From: Kribbella monticola
GTDB taxonomy: Bacteria > Actinomycetota > Actinomycetes > Propionibacteriales > Kribbellaceae
Assembly: GCF_003261635.1 (NCBI RefSeq)
Contig: NZ_QFXK01000010.1
Location: 310,001-374,000 of the forward strand
Direction of reading: 5' to 3'
DNA length: 64,000 nucleotides
The notes under the pieces were generated by a model. The model worked only from the letters and a program-made list of their open reading frames with translations, did not search any database and was not told the DNA's origin. Shown here piece by piece: positions 47,497 to 58,139 of this stretch. Numbering within the stretch: position 1 is the stretch's first letter; each line of letters begins with the position of its first letter. The position numbers and the translations under genes were made by a program.

Positions 47497-49536
47497 GTGG
47501 CTGATCCTTCCTCCTATCGCCCGGCGCCGGGGTCGATTCCTGATTCGCCTGGGGTGTATCGCTTCAGCGATGCGTCCGGGCGGGTGATCTACGTCGGCAA
47601 GGCGAAGAACCTGCGCGCGCGACTGTCGTCGTACTTCCAGGACCTGGTGAATCTGCACCCGCGGACGCAGTCGATGGTGACGACGGCGGCGAAGGTCGAC
47701 TGGACCGTGGTGGCCAACGAGGTGGAGTCGCTGCAACTGGAGTACTCCTGGATCAAGGAGTACGACCCGCGCTTCAACGTGAAGTACCGCGACGACAAGT
47801 CGTATCCGTGGCTCGCGATCTCGATGAACGAGGAGTATCCGCGGGTGATGGTCGGCCGCGGCCCCAAGAAGAAGGGCGTGCGGTACTTCGGTCCGTACAG
47901 CCACGCCTGGGCGATTCGGGAGACCGTCGACCTGCTGCTCCGGGTGTTCCCGATGCGCTCGTGCAGCAAGGGTGTGTTCAATCGGCACCGCCAGATCGGC
48001 CGCCCGTGTCTGCTCGGCTACATCGGCAAGTGCGCCGCGCCCTGCACGGGGCAGGTGAGCCAGGAGGAGCACCTCAAGATCGTCGAGGACTTCTCCGCCT
48101 TTCTGTCCGGCCAGACCGCGACGTACGTGCGCCGCCTGGAGAAGGAGATGAAGGCGGCCGCGGCCGAACTCGAGTACGAGCGGGCCGCCAAGATCCGCGA
48201 CGACCTCGGCGCGCTGGAGAAGGCGCTCGCGAAGAACGCGGTCGTGCTCGGTGATGGCACCGACACGGATGTGGTCGCGCTTTCGGAAGACCCGCTAGAG
48301 GTCGCCGTACAGATCTTCTACGTCCGTGGCGGCCGGATCCGCGGCCAGCGGGGCTGGATCGCCGACAAGGCAGACGGTACGGCGACGACCGCCGACCTGG
48401 TGGAGCGGTTCATCCAGCAGATGTATGCGGGGGAGTCCACCGACACCATTCCGCGCGAGATCCTCGTGCCGACGTTGCCGGAGGATCTCGACGCGCTCAC
48501 CGACTGGCTGTCGGGGCTGCGTGGTTCGCGGGTCGCGATCCGGGTGCCACAGCGCGGCGACAAGAAGGACCTGATGGCGACCGTCGAGCGGAACGCGCTG
48601 CAGACGTTGACCATGCACAAGACCAAGCGGGCCAGCGATCTCACCACCCGCAACCTGGCGCTGGAGGAGATCCAGGCGGCGCTCGACCTGCCGGAGGCGC
48701 CGCTGCGGCTGGAGTGCTACGACGTGTCCAACCTGCAGGGGACCGAGGTGGTCGCGTCGATGGTCGTCTTCGAGGACGGCCTGCCCCGCAAGTCGGAGTA
48801 CAGGCGGTTCGTCATCAAGGGAGTCGAGGGGCAGAACGATGTCGCCTCGATCGCGGAGGTGCTGACCCGCCGGTTCAAGCGGCTGCTGGATGAGCGCGCC
48901 GCGACGCCGGAAGGCGAGGACCCGACCGCGAACCTGATCGATCCGGAGACCGGCCGCGCGAAGAAGTTCGTGTACGCGCCCGGGCTGGTCGTCGTCGACG
49001 GTGGTCCACCACAGGTGGCGGCCGCGCGGCAGGCGATGGACGAGCTCGGGCTCGGCGACATCCCGGTCTGCGGCCTGGCCAAGCGGCTGGAGGAGGTCTG
49101 GCTCCCCGACGACGAGGACCCGGTGATCTTCTCCCGTACGTCGGAAGGCCTCTACCTGCTCCAGCGGCTGAGAGACGAGGCGCACCGCTTCGCCATCACC
49201 CACCACCGCAACCGCCGGTCCAAGTCGATGGTCGAGAGCGTGCTGGACGAGGTTCCCGGCCTCGGCGAGGTGCGCCGCAAGACGCTGCTGCGGCACTTCG
49301 GGTCGCTGCGGAAACTGCGGCAGGCCTCGGTGGACGAGGTCGCGGAGCTGCCGGGGTTCGGACGTCGTACGGCGGAGTCGGTCGTCCTCGCGGTGAACTC
49401 GGCGGCAACGAAGGCCGACACCTCGCGGGCGCCGTCGGTGAACACGGCGACGGGCGAGATACTGGACGACGACGTCACGCCGGCCGGTGTGACCGACGGG
49501 GATCTGGCGACCGCGGATCGCCCGGACGGGGATTGA
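47497..49536 (+). CDS. uvrC: Excinuclease ABC subunit C
   Basis: 679 residues from a GTG. It makes both incisions in nucleotide excision repair. In order: GIY-YIG nuclease (PDSPGVYRF, then [13 protein letters not shown]), a Cys cluster ([18 protein letters not shown]), the UVR motif that binds UvrB ([13 protein letters not shown]), the RNase-H-like domain ([11 protein letters not shown], then LVVVDGG), and tandem helix-hairpin-helix motifs ([23 protein letters not shown]). It is the first of the uvrC-rapZ-yvcK series. Confidence 0.97.
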   Translation: MADPSSYRPAPGSIPDSPGVYRFSDASGRVIYVGKAKNLRARLSSYFQDLVNLHPRTQSMVTTAAKVDWTVVANEVESLQLEYSWIKEYDPRFNVKYRDDKSYPWLAISMNEEYPRVMVGRGPKKKGVRYFGPYSHAWAIRETVDLLLRVFPMRSCSKGVFNRHRQIGRPCLLGYIGKCAAPCTGQVSQEEHLKIVEDFSAFLSGQTATYVRRLEKEMKAAAAELEYERAAKIRDDLGALEKALAKNAVVLGDGTDTDVVALSEDPLEVAVQIFYVRGGRIRGQRGWIADKADGTATTADLVERFIQQMYAGESTDTIPREILVPTLPEDLDALTDWLSGLRGSRVAIRVPQRGDKKDLMATVERNALQTLTMHKTKRASDLTTRNLALEEIQAALDLPEAPLRLECYDVSNLQGTEVVASMVVFEDGLPRKSEYRRFVIKGVEGQNDVASIAEVLTRRFKRLLDERAATPEGEDPTANLIDPETGRAKKFVYAPGLVVVDGGPPQVAAARQAMDELGLGDIPVCGLAKRLEEVWLPDDEDPVIFSRTSEGLYLLQRLRDEAHRFAITHHRNRRSKSMVESVLDEVPGLGEVRRKTLLRHFGSLRKLRQASVDEVAELPGFGRRTAESVVLAVNSAATKADTSRAPSVNTATGEILDDDVTPAGVTDGDLATADRPDGD

Positions 49537-49557
49537 CACGGGGAGAACTGAGAACTG

Positions 49558-50424
49558 ATGGACGAGTCGAGCGGCAACCTCATCATCGTGTCCGGGATGT
49601 CCGGCGCGGGACGGAGTTCGGTCGCGGACGTACTGGAGGACCTCGGCTGGTTCGTGGTCGACAACCTGCCACCGATGTTCCTGACCACCATCGTCGAGCA
49701 GGTGGTCGGCACCGGGGCGTCGCCGCGGCTGGCGATCGTCGTCGACGTCCGGACCGGGATGTTCTTCGACGAGCTCGGCTCGGCGCTGGAAGACCTGCGG
49801 GCCAAGGGATACCGGCCGCTGACGCTGTTCCTGGAGGCCTCCGACGACGTGATCGTGCGCCGGCAGGAGAGCGTCCGCCGGCCGCACCCGTTGCAGGGCG
49901 ACGGCCGGTTGCTGACCGGGATCGAGCGCGAACGCGAACTGCTCGGCGACATCCGGGCCGGCGCCGACCTGGTGATCGACACCTCGAACCTGAACATCCA
50001 CCAGCTCGCCGCGCGGATCGTGAACGCCTTCGGCGACGAGGAGAAGATCGAGCTGCGGGCGACCGTGGTGTCGTTCGGGTTCAAGTACGGCATCCCGGTC
50101 GACGCCGACGTGGTGGCCGACATGCGGTTCGTACCGAACCCGTTCTGGCAGCCCGACCTGCGCCCGATGACCGGGCAGGACAAACCTGTGTCAGACTTCG
50201 TGCTCGGTCATCCGCTGGCCCAGCAGTTCCTGCAGAACTATGTGGACGTGCTGGACACGCTGCGGACCGGATATCTGAACGAGGGCAAGCGGTTCGTCAC
50301 GGTCGCGATCGGCTGCACCGGTGGGAAACACCGGAGCGTCGCGATGGCCGAGGAGATCGCGAAGAGGCTGCGGGAGAAGGGTTCACCGACCTTGGTCGTG
50401 CACAGGGATCTCGGGCGGGAGTGA
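49558..50424 (+). CDS. rapZ: RNase adapter-like protein RapZ (P-loop)
   Basis: 288 residues, ATG with GGGGAGA upstream. The P-loop GMSGAGRSS has Arg where most bacteria have Lys, a feature shared by actinobacterial members. The conserved DNLPP, the RP(H)PL region near residues 105-107 and the C-terminal GCTGGKHRSV identify RapZ/YvcJ. In enterobacteria it controls GlmS sRNA turnover; the actinobacterial role is not settled. It is located 21 bases after uvrC. Confidence 0.94.
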   Translation: MDESSGNLIIVSGMSGAGRSSVADVLEDLGWFVVDNLPPMFLTTIVEQVVGTGASPRLAIVVDVRTGMFFDELGSALEDLRAKGYRPLTLFLEASDDVIVRRQESVRRPHPLQGDGRLLTGIERERELLGDIRAGADLVIDTSNLNIHQLAARIVNAFGDEEKIELRATVVSFGFKYGIPVDADVVADMRFVPNPFWQPDLRPMTGQDKPVSDFVLGHPLAQQFLQNYVDVLDTLRTGYLNEGKRFVTVAIGCTGGKHRSVAMAEEIAKRLREKGSPTLVVHRDLGRE

Positions 50425-50431
50425 ACGCTTA

Positions 50432-51373
50432 GTGTCACGGGCTCCACGGGTCGTCGCGCTGGGTGGTGGGCACGGCCTGGCCGCCTCGCTGTCCGCACTG
50501 CGCCACGTCACCGACCAGCTGACCGCGGTCGTCACGGTCGCCGACAACGGTGGCTCCTCCGGGCGGCTCCGGCGCGAGCTCGGCGTACTGCCTCCCGGTG
50601 ATCTCCGGATGGCGCTGGCGGCGTTGTGTCGCGACGACGAGTGGGGCCGGACGTGGGCCAGCGTGCTCCAGCACCGGTTCCGCAGTGACGGCGAACTGCA
50701 CGACCACGCCGTCGGCAATCTGCTCATCGTCGCGCTGTGGGAGTTGCTCGGCGAAGCCGTCGACGGGCTCGACTGGGTGGGCAGACTGCTCGGCGCACAA
50801 GGGCGCGTGCTGCCGATGTCGGCCGTTCCGCTCGACATCACCGCGCGGGTGATCGGCCTCGACCCGCTGTACCCCGAGGTGATCACCGAGATCCGCGGCC
50901 AGGCCGAGGTGGCGACGACCGAGGGCAAGGTGGTCGACGTCGCGCTCGACCCGGCCGATCCGCCGGCCTGCCCGGAGGCACTGGTCGCGATCGCCGAGGC
51001 CGACTGGGTGGTGGTCGGCCCCGGCTCCTGGTTCACCTCGGTGATTCCGAACCTGCTGGTCCCGGCGCTCGCGCACGGCCTGCAGGCGACGAACGCGCGC
51101 CGCCTGGTGACGCTGAACCTCGGCGAGCAGAAGGGCGAGACCGACGGCTTCTCCCCGGAGACCCACCTGGAGGTCCTCGCCGCCCACGCCCCCGAACTCC
51201 GCATCGACGTGGTGCTGGCCGACGAAGGCCACGTCCCCGACCCGGCCTCCCTTCGCCGTACGGCGAACTCCCTCGGCGCCGACCTCGTCATCGCCGACAT
51301 CGCCGCCGACGACCGCCACCTCCACCACGACCCAACCAAGCTGGCGAAGGTCTACCGAGAGATCTTCGACTAG
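50432..51373 (+). CDS. yvcK: YvcK/CofD-like protein (gluconeogenesis factor family)
   Basis: 313 residues from the GTG at 50432, 7 bases after rapZ. It starts SRAPRVVALGGGHGLAASL, with the VADNGGSSGRLR motif and GPGSWFTSVIPNLLV, which define the YvcK (UPF0052) family that binds UDP-sugars and affects cell-wall precursor flow. In most actinobacteria whiA follows directly; here an inverted sigma-factor cassette intervenes, and the stop codon is one base from that cassette's end. Confidence 0.92.
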   Translation: MSRAPRVVALGGGHGLAASLSALRHVTDQLTAVVTVADNGGSSGRLRRELGVLPPGDLRMALAALCRDDEWGRTWASVLQHRFRSDGELHDHAVGNLLIVALWELLGEAVDGLDWVGRLLGAQGRVLPMSAVPLDITARVIGLDPLYPEVITEIRGQAEVATTEGKVVDVALDPADPPACPEALVAIAEADWVVVGPGSWFTSVIPNLLVPALAHGLQATNARRLVTLNLGEQKGETDGFSPETHLEVLAAHAPELRIDVVLADEGHVPDPASLRRTANSLGADLVIADIAADDRHLHHDPTKLAKVYREIFD

Positions 51374-51374
51374 G

Positions 51375-52250
51375 TCACTTCGGGAACACCGGCTGGTGCG
51401 GCTCGATGTGGTCGAGCTGGCAGTGCGCGTTCCCCGTGCAGACCGGTGGCTTGGGCGCGGGGTTCTCCGGGTTCGAGTCGAACCTGGCGATCTCCTTGCC
51501 GTCGGCGCCGTAGTAGATCGCCCAGATCGGCTTGTTCGGCAGGTAGTTCACGTGCTCCCGGGTGAACCACAGGAACCAGCCGTTCTTGGTGGTGGCCACG
51601 GATCGAGTGCCGTCAGGCAGCTCGAAAACGATCTTGTCCACACCCGCGGGCACCTTGCCCCATGCGCCGTTGGGCCACGTCGTCACCCGGTACGGCTGCT
51701 CCGCGAACCACTTGGTCGCTTCGCGGTTGTAGGTGTCGTGCGGTTCGCCCTTGTCACTGTTGTAGGCGCAGAAGGTGTACCGCAGACGGTCGGGGGAGAG
51801 CAGGATCGCTCTGAACCAGTGAGCCTGCCCCTGGCTGACCTCGACCGACCAGTTGGTCACGGGATCGGTGCCACCACCAGCCTTGTTCCCGACCCCATCG
51901 CGGGCCGAGGAGTCCTGGGCATTGCAGAGCGCCCGGATCTGGGCAGTGGTGAAGTTGGTCGCCGCAGGTGGTTGCGCCACCCAAGTGATCTGCTTGGCGG
52001 TGACCATGCCGGTCGGGCCGGAGGCGGGCTGGATCCCGCCGCCGTTGTTCCTCGCCACGTCACCGCCGGTCCAGATGGCGACAGCGGTCACGAAGGCGCC
52101 GGCGGTGACCGCACCTGCTGCTACCGCCCCGGCCCGGCGAAGACGCTGCCCGCGCCGACCCCGGCGTACGACGTCGTCGATGGAGTACTCCAGTGGCTGG
52201 GCGGTGTCGTCGGCGGCGTCGGCCAGCAGGTCTTTGATCTCGGTGGTCAT
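51375..52250 (-). CDS. Single-pass membrane protein paired with SigE-family ECF sigma factor (candidate anti-sigma)
   Basis: 291 residues. The first ~45 residues are cytoplasmic with an Arg-rich stretch (RRGRRGQRLRR), followed by one helix (about 42-62) and a ~225-residue outer domain with four scattered Cys (LCNAQD, FCAYNSD, CTGNAHC). The ATG overlaps the sigma stop (ATGA). The architecture matches the other pair at 4381-5888. It has no zinc anti-sigma motif, so the role is inferred from coupling. Confidence 0.72.
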   Translation of the reverse strand: MTTEIKDLLADAADDTAQPLEYSIDDVVRRGRRGQRLRRAGAVAAGAVTAGAFVTAVAIWTGGDVARNNGGGIQPASGPTGMVTAKQITWVAQPPAATNFTTAQIRALCNAQDSSARDGVGNKAGGGTDPVTNWSVEVSQGQAHWFRAILLSPDRLRYTFCAYNSDKGEPHDTYNREATKWFAEQPYRVTTWPNGAWGKVPAGVDKIVFELPDGTRSVATTKNGWFLWFTREHVNYLPNKPIWAIYYGADGKEIARFDSNPENPAPKPPVCTGNAHCQLDHIEPHQPVFPK

Positions 52251-52777
52251 GACAGGACCTCTTCCCGGTCGTTGGCGGGCTCGTCGAGCTCCGGACGGTT
52301 GAGCAGGTGACGCAGGGTGGCAAGACCGCGGGAACTCTGGCTCTTGACGGCACCGGCGCCGATGTCGAGGGCGGTCGCGGTGTCCTCGATGCTGAGGTCG
52401 GCGTAGTACCGCAGCACCACGCAAGCGCGCTGGCGTGGTGGCAGCCGGGTCAGGGCCTCCACCACCAGGAGGCGGTCGTCGATCGTCCCGACCGCGTCGG
52501 CCAGCAACTCCTCGACCGGTTGGTCCACGACGTGCTCCCGGCGCCAGGGCTTCTTGGCCTGGTCGAGCACGACCGACACCACGGCTTTGTGCGCGTAGGT
52601 GTTCAGGCCGCCGCCGTGGTCCAGGCGGTTCCACGCCTTGTAGACGCGGACCAGCGCGTCCTGGGCCGCGTCCTCGGCTCGGTGCCAGTCGCCGCACATC
52701 AGATACGCCGTACGCCGGAGCCGGCGGACGGCCGCGGTCGCGAACTCGGTGAAGTCCACCTCGTCACGTCTTCGCAT
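52247..52777 (-). CDS. ECF sigma factor, SigE-like actinobacterial family
   Basis: 176 residues from the ATG at 52777 (GAGGAG 8 bases upstream); the open frame further upstream runs through the 57-bp repeats and is rejected. It starts MRRRDEVDFTEFATA, region 2 contains LMCGDWHRAEDAAQDALVR, and region 4 contains LPPRQRACVVLRYYADLS then IEDTATALDIGAGAVKSQ. This matches the SigE-like (SCGDWHxAEDL) subgroup. It sits in reverse orientation between yvcK and whiA. Confidence 0.92.
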   Translation of the reverse strand: MRRRDEVDFTEFATAAVRRLRRTAYLMCGDWHRAEDAAQDALVRVYKAWNRLDHGGGLNTYAHKAVVSVVLDQAKKPWRREHVVDQPVEELLADAVGTIDDRLLVVEALTRLPPRQRACVVLRYYADLSIEDTATALDIGAGAVKSQSSRGLATLRHLLNRPELDEPANDREEVLS

Positions 52778-52891
52778 TCGGCAACTCCTCTCATCGCCCC
52801 AAGGAACGACACCACCCACCGGAAAGGTTGCCGCCCCCCGTAACGAGCGACCGCACCCAAGAGTTGGAACCATGCGGACACGACGGTTTCC

Positions 52892-53005
52892 GACAGCTCG
52901 CCGTCTCCGCGCCGTTGGTTGTTTCGGGTGGTATCGACAAGGGTCTTTGACAGCTCGCCGTCTCCGCGCCGTTGGTCGTTTCGGGTGGTATCGACAAGGG
53001 TCTTT
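52892..53005 (+). repeat. 57-bp tandem duplication upstream of whiA
   Basis: Copies at 52892-52948 and 52949-53005 differ at one base. Each begins GACAGCTCGCCG and ends GGTATCGACAAGGGTCTTT; a third partial start (GACAGC) follows. It ends 24 bases before the whiA ATG, so it lies in the whiA promoter/leader and also upstream of the divergent sigma gene. No other feature is seen in 52778-53029. Confidence 0.9.
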
Positions 53006-53029
53006 GACAGCAGTGGGAGGATTCACTAC

Positions 53030-54013
53030 ATGGCGATGACAGCACAGGTGAAGTCCGAGTTGACCAGTATTCAGGTCACGAAACCCTGCTGCCGCAAGGC
53101 TGAAGTGTCTTCGGTACTACGGTTCGCCGGCGGACTGCATCTGGTCTCGGGCCGGATCGTGGTGGAGGCCGAACTCGACAGCGGCGCAGCGGCTCGCCGG
53201 CTTCGCAAGGACATCGCCGAGATCTTCGGTCACCCGTCGGACGTGGTGGTGATCTCCCCGTCCGGTATCCGCAAGCAGACGAAGTACGTCGTACGGGTTG
53301 TTCGGGACGGCGATGCGCTGGCTCGGCAGACCGGGCTCGTCGACAACCGTGGCCGTCCGGTACGCGGACTGCCTCCCGCGGTTGTCTCGGGTGCCTCCTG
53401 TGACGCGGTCGCCGCCTGGCGGGGTGCGTTCCTGGCACACGGCTCGTTGACCGAGCCCGGCCGCTCGTCGTCGCTCGAGGTGACCTGTCCCGGCCCCGAG
53501 GCGGCCTTGGCTCTGGTCGGCGCCGCTCGTCGTCTGGGGATCGGTTCCAAGGCTCGTGAGGTCCGCAATGTGGACCGCGTGGTGATCCGTGACGGCGACG
53601 CGATCGGCGCGCTGCTCACCCGGCTCGGCGCGCACGAGTCGGTGCTCGCTTGGGAGGAGCGCCGGATGCGTCGCGAAGTACGGGCGACGGCGAACAGGCT
53701 GGCCAACTTCGACGACGCGAACCTGCGCCGCTCCGCGCGGGCAGCCGTCGCCGCCGGTGCCCGGGTCGAGCGCGCGCTCGAGATCCTCGGCGACGACGTA
53801 CCGGACCACCTGCAGGTCGCCGGCAAGCTGCGGCTGGAGCACAAGCAGGCCAGCCTCGAGGAGCTCGGCCAGCTGCACGAGCCCGCTCTCACCAAGGACG
53901 CGGTGGCCGGCCGGATCCGCCGCCTGCTGGCGATGGCCGACAAGCGCGCCGCCGACCTCGGCATCCCCAACACCGAGGCCAACCTCACCCCCGACATGCT
54001 CGACCCTGCCTGA
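53030..54013 (+). CDS. whiA: Sporulation/cell-division regulator WhiA
   Basis: 327 residues from the ATG at 53030 (GGGAGG about 9 bases upstream; a second in-frame ATG at 53036 is possible). An N-terminal LAGLIDADG-like DNA-binding domain ([12 protein letters not shown], then [16 protein letters not shown]) is followed by a C-terminal helix-turn-helix ([24 protein letters not shown]). WhiA drives cell division genes with WhiB during sporulation and is conserved even in non-sporulating actinobacteria. It is followed by a strong terminator. Confidence 0.95.
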   Translation: MAMTAQVKSELTSIQVTKPCCRKAEVSSVLRFAGGLHLVSGRIVVEAELDSGAAARRLRKDIAEIFGHPSDVVVISPSGIRKQTKYVVRVVRDGDALARQTGLVDNRGRPVRGLPPAVVSGASCDAVAAWRGAFLAHGSLTEPGRSSSLEVTCPGPEAALALVGAARRLGIGSKAREVRNVDRVVIRDGDAIGALLTRLGAHESVLAWEERRMRREVRATANRLANFDDANLRRSARAAVAAGARVERALEILGDDVPDHLQVAGKLRLEHKQASLEELGQLHEPALTKDAVAGRIRRLLAMADKRAADLGIPNTEANLTPDMLDPA

Positions 54014-54048
54014 TCCGCAGGCACCAGTCCATCAACTGGTCTTCACGT

Positions 54049-54077
54049 GACGGCCCCGGGGAATTCCCGGGGCCGTC
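54049..54077 (+). terminator. Terminator after whiA
   Basis: 12-bp perfect stem (54049-54060 with 54066-54077) and a 5-base loop. A weaker hairpin precedes it at about 54023-54040. Confidence 0.8.
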
Positions 54078-54182
54078 GCGCGTTCGGTGGTCTGGTCCGG
54101 TAGCTACTCGCCGGTCCTGGTGGTCTGCTGTGGATAGCACCAGTGAGCCGGGTGGGCACTTGGGCTAGTGTTTCGGGTGTAG

Positions 54183-55226
<1,044 letters not shown>

Positions 55227-55245
55227 CGTTCCACTCCTGACGTTG

Positions 55246-55287
55246 CGTCCGAAGAACTGTGCCCTCTGACCCACAGTTCTTCGGACG
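55246..55287 (+). promoter_or_regulatory. Long perfect hairpin between gap and pgk
   Basis: 16-bp perfect stem (55246-55261 with 55272-55287) with a 10-base loop. It has no U-tract. It could be a terminator/attenuator or an RNA-stability element that sets gap above pgk. Confidence 0.7.
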
Positions 55288-55318
55288 TTAGCGATTTCTG
55301 GCGAAGGAAGCAGCAACT

Positions 55319-56521
55319 GTGAAGACCATCGAAGACCTCGGTGACGTAGCGGGCCGCAGGGTGCTGGTGCGCTCCGACCTCAACGTGCCGATCGAAGGCG
55401 ACAAGATCGGTGACGACGGCCGCATCCGGGCCAGCCTGCCGACCCTGGTGAAGCTGGCCAAGGCGGGCGCCAAGGTGATCGTCACCGCGCACCTGGGCCG
55501 CCCCAAGGGCAAGCCGAACCCGGAGTTCACGCTGGCCCCGGTGGCCAAGCGGCTCGGTGAGCTGCTGGAGCCCGAGGGCATCACCGTCCGTTTCGCCGCC
55601 GACGTGACCGGCGACAGCGCGCAGGAAGCCGTCCAGGAGCTGGACGAGGGCGAGGTCCTGCTGCTGGAGAACGTCCGGTACGACCCGCGCGAGGAAAGCA
55701 AGGACGAGGCCGAGCGCGGTGCGCTGGCCGACGAGCTCGCCGGTCTGGCCGACGTGTTCGTCAGTGACGGCTTCGGCGTAGTACACCGCAAGCAGGCCAG
55801 CGTGTACGACGTGGCCCGCAAGCTCCCGCACGCCGCCGGTGGCCTGGTGCTCGCCGAGGTCGAGGTGCTGAAGAAGCTCACCGAGGACCCGGCCCGTCCG
55901 TACGTCGTCGTCCTCGGTGGCGCGAAGGTCTCCGACAAGCTCGCCGTGATCGACAACCTGATCGCCAAGGCCGACAAGTTGCTGATCGGTGGCGGCATGG
56001 TCTTCACGTTCCTCAAGGCGCAGGACCACGAGGTCGGCAAGAGCCTGCTCGAGGACGACCAGCTCGACGCGGTCAAGGGCTACCTGGAGACGGCGAAGGC
56101 CAAGGGCGTCGAGATCGTGCTGCCGACCGACATCGTGGTCGCGCCCGAGTTCAAGGCCGACGCGCCCGCGACCGTGGTCGCTGCCGACGCGATCCCGGCC
56201 GACCAGCTCGGCCTGGACATCGGCCCGGACTCCGGCAACGCGTTCGCCGCCCAGATCGCGGCTGCGAAGACCGTGTTCTGGAACGGCCCGATGGGCGTCT
56301 TCGAGCTGGAGGCGTTCGCCGGTGGAACCAAGGCCGTCGCGCAGGCGTTGACCGAGGTGGACGGGCTCAGCGTGGTGGGTGGTGGCGACTCGGCCGCCGC
56401 CGTACGGCAGCTGGGCTTCGCCGACGATCAGTTCGGGCACATCTCCACCGGCGGTGGCGCTTCGCTCGAATACCTGGAGGGCAAAGAGCTCCCCGGTCTT
56501 GCTGTGCTGGAAGAGGACTGA
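55319..56521 (+). CDS. pgk: Phosphoglycerate kinase
   Basis: 400 residues from a GTG with GAAGGAAG upstream. It transfers phosphate from 1,3-bisphosphoglycerate to ADP. The N-terminal [11 protein letters not shown] is the substrate site, LGRPKGKPN follows, and [17 protein letters not shown] and [10 protein letters not shown] in the C-terminal lobe form the nucleotide site. It is full length, 32 bases upstream of nothing but the leader of tpiA: the stop is only 7 bases from the tpiA ATG. Confidence 0.97.
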   Translation: MKTIEDLGDVAGRRVLVRSDLNVPIEGDKIGDDGRIRASLPTLVKLAKAGAKVIVTAHLGRPKGKPNPEFTLAPVAKRLGELLEPEGITVRFAADVTGDSAQEAVQELDEGEVLLLENVRYDPREESKDEAERGALADELAGLADVFVSDGFGVVHRKQASVYDVARKLPHAAGGLVLAEVEVLKKLTEDPARPYVVVLGGAKVSDKLAVIDNLIAKADKLLIGGGMVFTFLKAQDHEVGKSLLEDDQLDAVKGYLETAKAKGVEIVLPTDIVVAPEFKADAPATVVAADAIPADQLGLDIGPDSGNAFAAQIAAAKTVFWNGPMGVFELEAFAGGTKAVAQALTEVDGLSVVGGGDSAAAVRQLGFADDQFGHISTGGGASLEYLEGKELPGLAVLEED

Positions 56522-56528
56522 ACTAAAG

Positions 56529-57338
56529 ATGGCTGATAACGCTGCCCGTACGCCGTTGATGGCGGGCAACTGGAAGATGAACGTCAACCACGTCGAGGCC
56601 GTGCACCTGCTGCAGAAGCTGAGCTGGACGCTGCAGGACAAGAAGCACGACTTCGAGCGGGTCGAGGTAGCCGTGCTGCCGCCGTTCACCGACATCCGCA
56701 GCGTGCAGACGCTCGTCGACGGCGACCGGATGAAGATCGTGTACGGCGCGCAGGACATCTCCCAGCACGACGAGGGCGCCTACACCGGCGAGATCTCGGC
56801 GGCGATGCTGGCCAAGCTCGGCTGCAGCTACGTGCTGGTCGGGCACTCCGAGCGCCGGCAGTACCACGGCGAGGACGACGCGCTGGTGAACGCCAAGGCC
56901 GTCAAGGCACTGGCCGCCGGCATCACGCCGATCGTCTGCGTGGGTGAGGGGCTGGAGGTCCGCAAGGCCGACGGGCACGTGGCGCATTGCGTGCAGCAGA
57001 TCGACGGCGCGTTCGCCGGGCTGAAGGCGGACGACGTGCGCAAACTGGTGATCGCGTACGAGCCGGTCTGGGCGATCGGTACCGGCGAGGTCGCCACCCC
57101 GGAGGACGCACAGGAGGTCTGCGCCGCGATCCGGGCCCGGCTGGAGGAGACCTTCTCGCCGTCCGTGGCCGATTCGGTACGGATTCTGTACGGGGGGTCG
57201 GTGAAGATGAGCAGCGCAGGTGGCATCATGGCCCAGCCGGATGTCGACGGCTGCCTGGTGGGCGGTGCAAGCCTTAAGGTGGACGAGTTCGCCGGTATCT
57301 GCCGTTACCTGGACCTTCAGTTAGGCTACTCCTCGTGA
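56529..57338 (+). CDS. tpiA: Triosephosphate isomerase
   Basis: 269 residues from the ATG at 56529, 7 bases after pgk. It contains AGNWKMN (catalytic Lys), VGHSERR (catalytic His), [11 protein letters not shown] (catalytic Glu in loop 6 region) and YGGSV (phosphate). It overlaps secG by 4 bases. Confidence 0.97.
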   Translation: MADNAARTPLMAGNWKMNVNHVEAVHLLQKLSWTLQDKKHDFERVEVAVLPPFTDIRSVQTLVDGDRMKIVYGAQDISQHDEGAYTGEISAAMLAKLGCSYVLVGHSERRQYHGEDDALVNAKAVKALAAGITPIVCVGEGLEVRKADGHVAHCVQQIDGAFAGLKADDVRKLVIAYEPVWAIGTGEVATPEDAQEVCAAIRARLEETFSPSVADSVRILYGGSVKMSSAGGIMAQPDVDGCLVGGASLKVDEFAGICRYLDLQLGYSS

Positions 57339-57568
57339 TTCTCGCTTTTCAGATCGTCGTCGTCATCTGCAGCCTGATCCTCACGCTGCTCGTGCTGCTG
57401 CACAAAGGCCGCGGTGGTGGCCTTTCCGACCTGTTCGGTGGTGGGGTCTCGTCCAGCCTGGGCGGTTCCTCGGTCGCCGAGCGGAACCTCGACCGGATCA
57501 CGATCGGCGTCGGCCTGATCTGGTTCGCGGCCATCGTCGCGCTCGGCCTGCTGTACAAGCTCGGCTGA
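57335..57568 (+). CDS. secG: Preprotein translocase subunit SecG
   Basis: 77 residues from a GTG overlapping the tpiA stop (GTGA). It has two membrane helices (about 2-20 and 55-74) around a cytoplasmic loop with [11 protein letters not shown]. It supports SecYEG transport. The tpiA-secG coupling is a common bacterial arrangement. Confidence 0.95.
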   Translation: MILAFQIVVVICSLILTLLVLLHKGRGGGLSDLFGGGVSSSLGGSSVAERNLDRITIGVGLIWFAAIVALGLLYKLG

Positions 57569-57584
57569 GAGGGGAGTAGCTCCC

Positions 57585-57944
57585 ATGCCTGGTGGTGGCA
57601 GTGCGATTCGAGGTAGCCGGGTCGGCGCCGGACCGATGGGCGAGGCGGAGCGCGGCGACACCGCGCCCCGGCAGCGCGTCGTGTTCTTCTGTGCCAACGG
57701 ACACGAGACCGCGACGGTTTTCGCGGTCGAGGCAGCGGTCCCGGAGGCCTGGGACTGTCCGAGGTGTGGTCTGCCGACCAGCACCGACGTCAACAACCCG
57801 CCGCCGCCCACCAAGATCGAGCCGTACAAGACGCACCTCGCCTATGTGAAGGAGCGTCGCAGCGAGACCGAAGCGGCCGAGATCCTCGAAGAGGCCCTCG
57901 AGAAGCTCCGCGCTCGCCGCGCCCGCGGCGAAGTCATCTTCTGA
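57585..57944 (+). CDS. rbpA: RNA polymerase-binding protein RbpA
   Basis: 119 residues, ATG with AGGGGAG upstream. The N-terminal tail is followed by a zinc-ribbon-like core (VFFCANGHET, then WDCPRCGLP), a basic linker and the sigma-interaction region (PTKIEPYKTHLAYVKERR). It stabilises open promoter complexes with the principal sigma factor; it is found only in actinobacteria, which supports the taxonomic call. Confidence 0.95.
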   Translation: MPGGGSAIRGSRVGAGPMGEAERGDTAPRQRVVFFCANGHETATVFAVEAAVPEAWDCPRCGLPTSTDVNNPPPPTKIEPYKTHLAYVKERRSETEAAEILEEALEKLRARRARGEVIF

Positions 57945-57953
57945 GCAACGACA

Positions 57954-57989
57954 AAACCCGGGCACCCTGGAGAAGGGCCGCCCGGGTTT
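57954..57989 (+). terminator. Terminator after rbpA
   Basis: 10-bp stem AAACCCGGGC/GCCCGGGTTT (57954-57963 with 57980-57989) and a 16-base loop. Confidence 0.8.
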
Positions 57990-58065
57990 CGTTGTGCCTC
58001 AGGAAGACCCGGGCTTTTGATGTGTCTCCGAGAGCACCCGGGCTGATCGAGAACGACACCGATCA

Positions 58066-58083
58066 GGTAGCGCTTGCGCTACC
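58066..58083. promoter_or_regulatory. 18-bp palindrome upstream of the 58140 membrane-protein gene
   Basis: GGTAGCGCTTGCGCTACC is a perfect 8+2+8 palindrome, 74 bases upstream of the ATG, so a possible repressor or activator site. TAACTT at 58128-58133, 6 bases before that ATG, is a possible leaderless -10. Confidence 0.4.
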
Positions 58084-58139
58084 CCAGCGGTACACCCAGC
58101 GCGCTGTCGGGGCTGTCGGCGGTCGCCTAACTTGAGCGC

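Noticed and set aside
52919..53029. Upstream extension of the whiA frame
   Set aside because: It runs through the 57-bp duplication; the conserved N-terminus and SD support the ATG at 53030.
54023..54040. Hairpin ACCAGT...ACTGGT as a separate terminator
   Set aside because: Weak 6-bp stem just before a much stronger hairpin; reported only as an aside.
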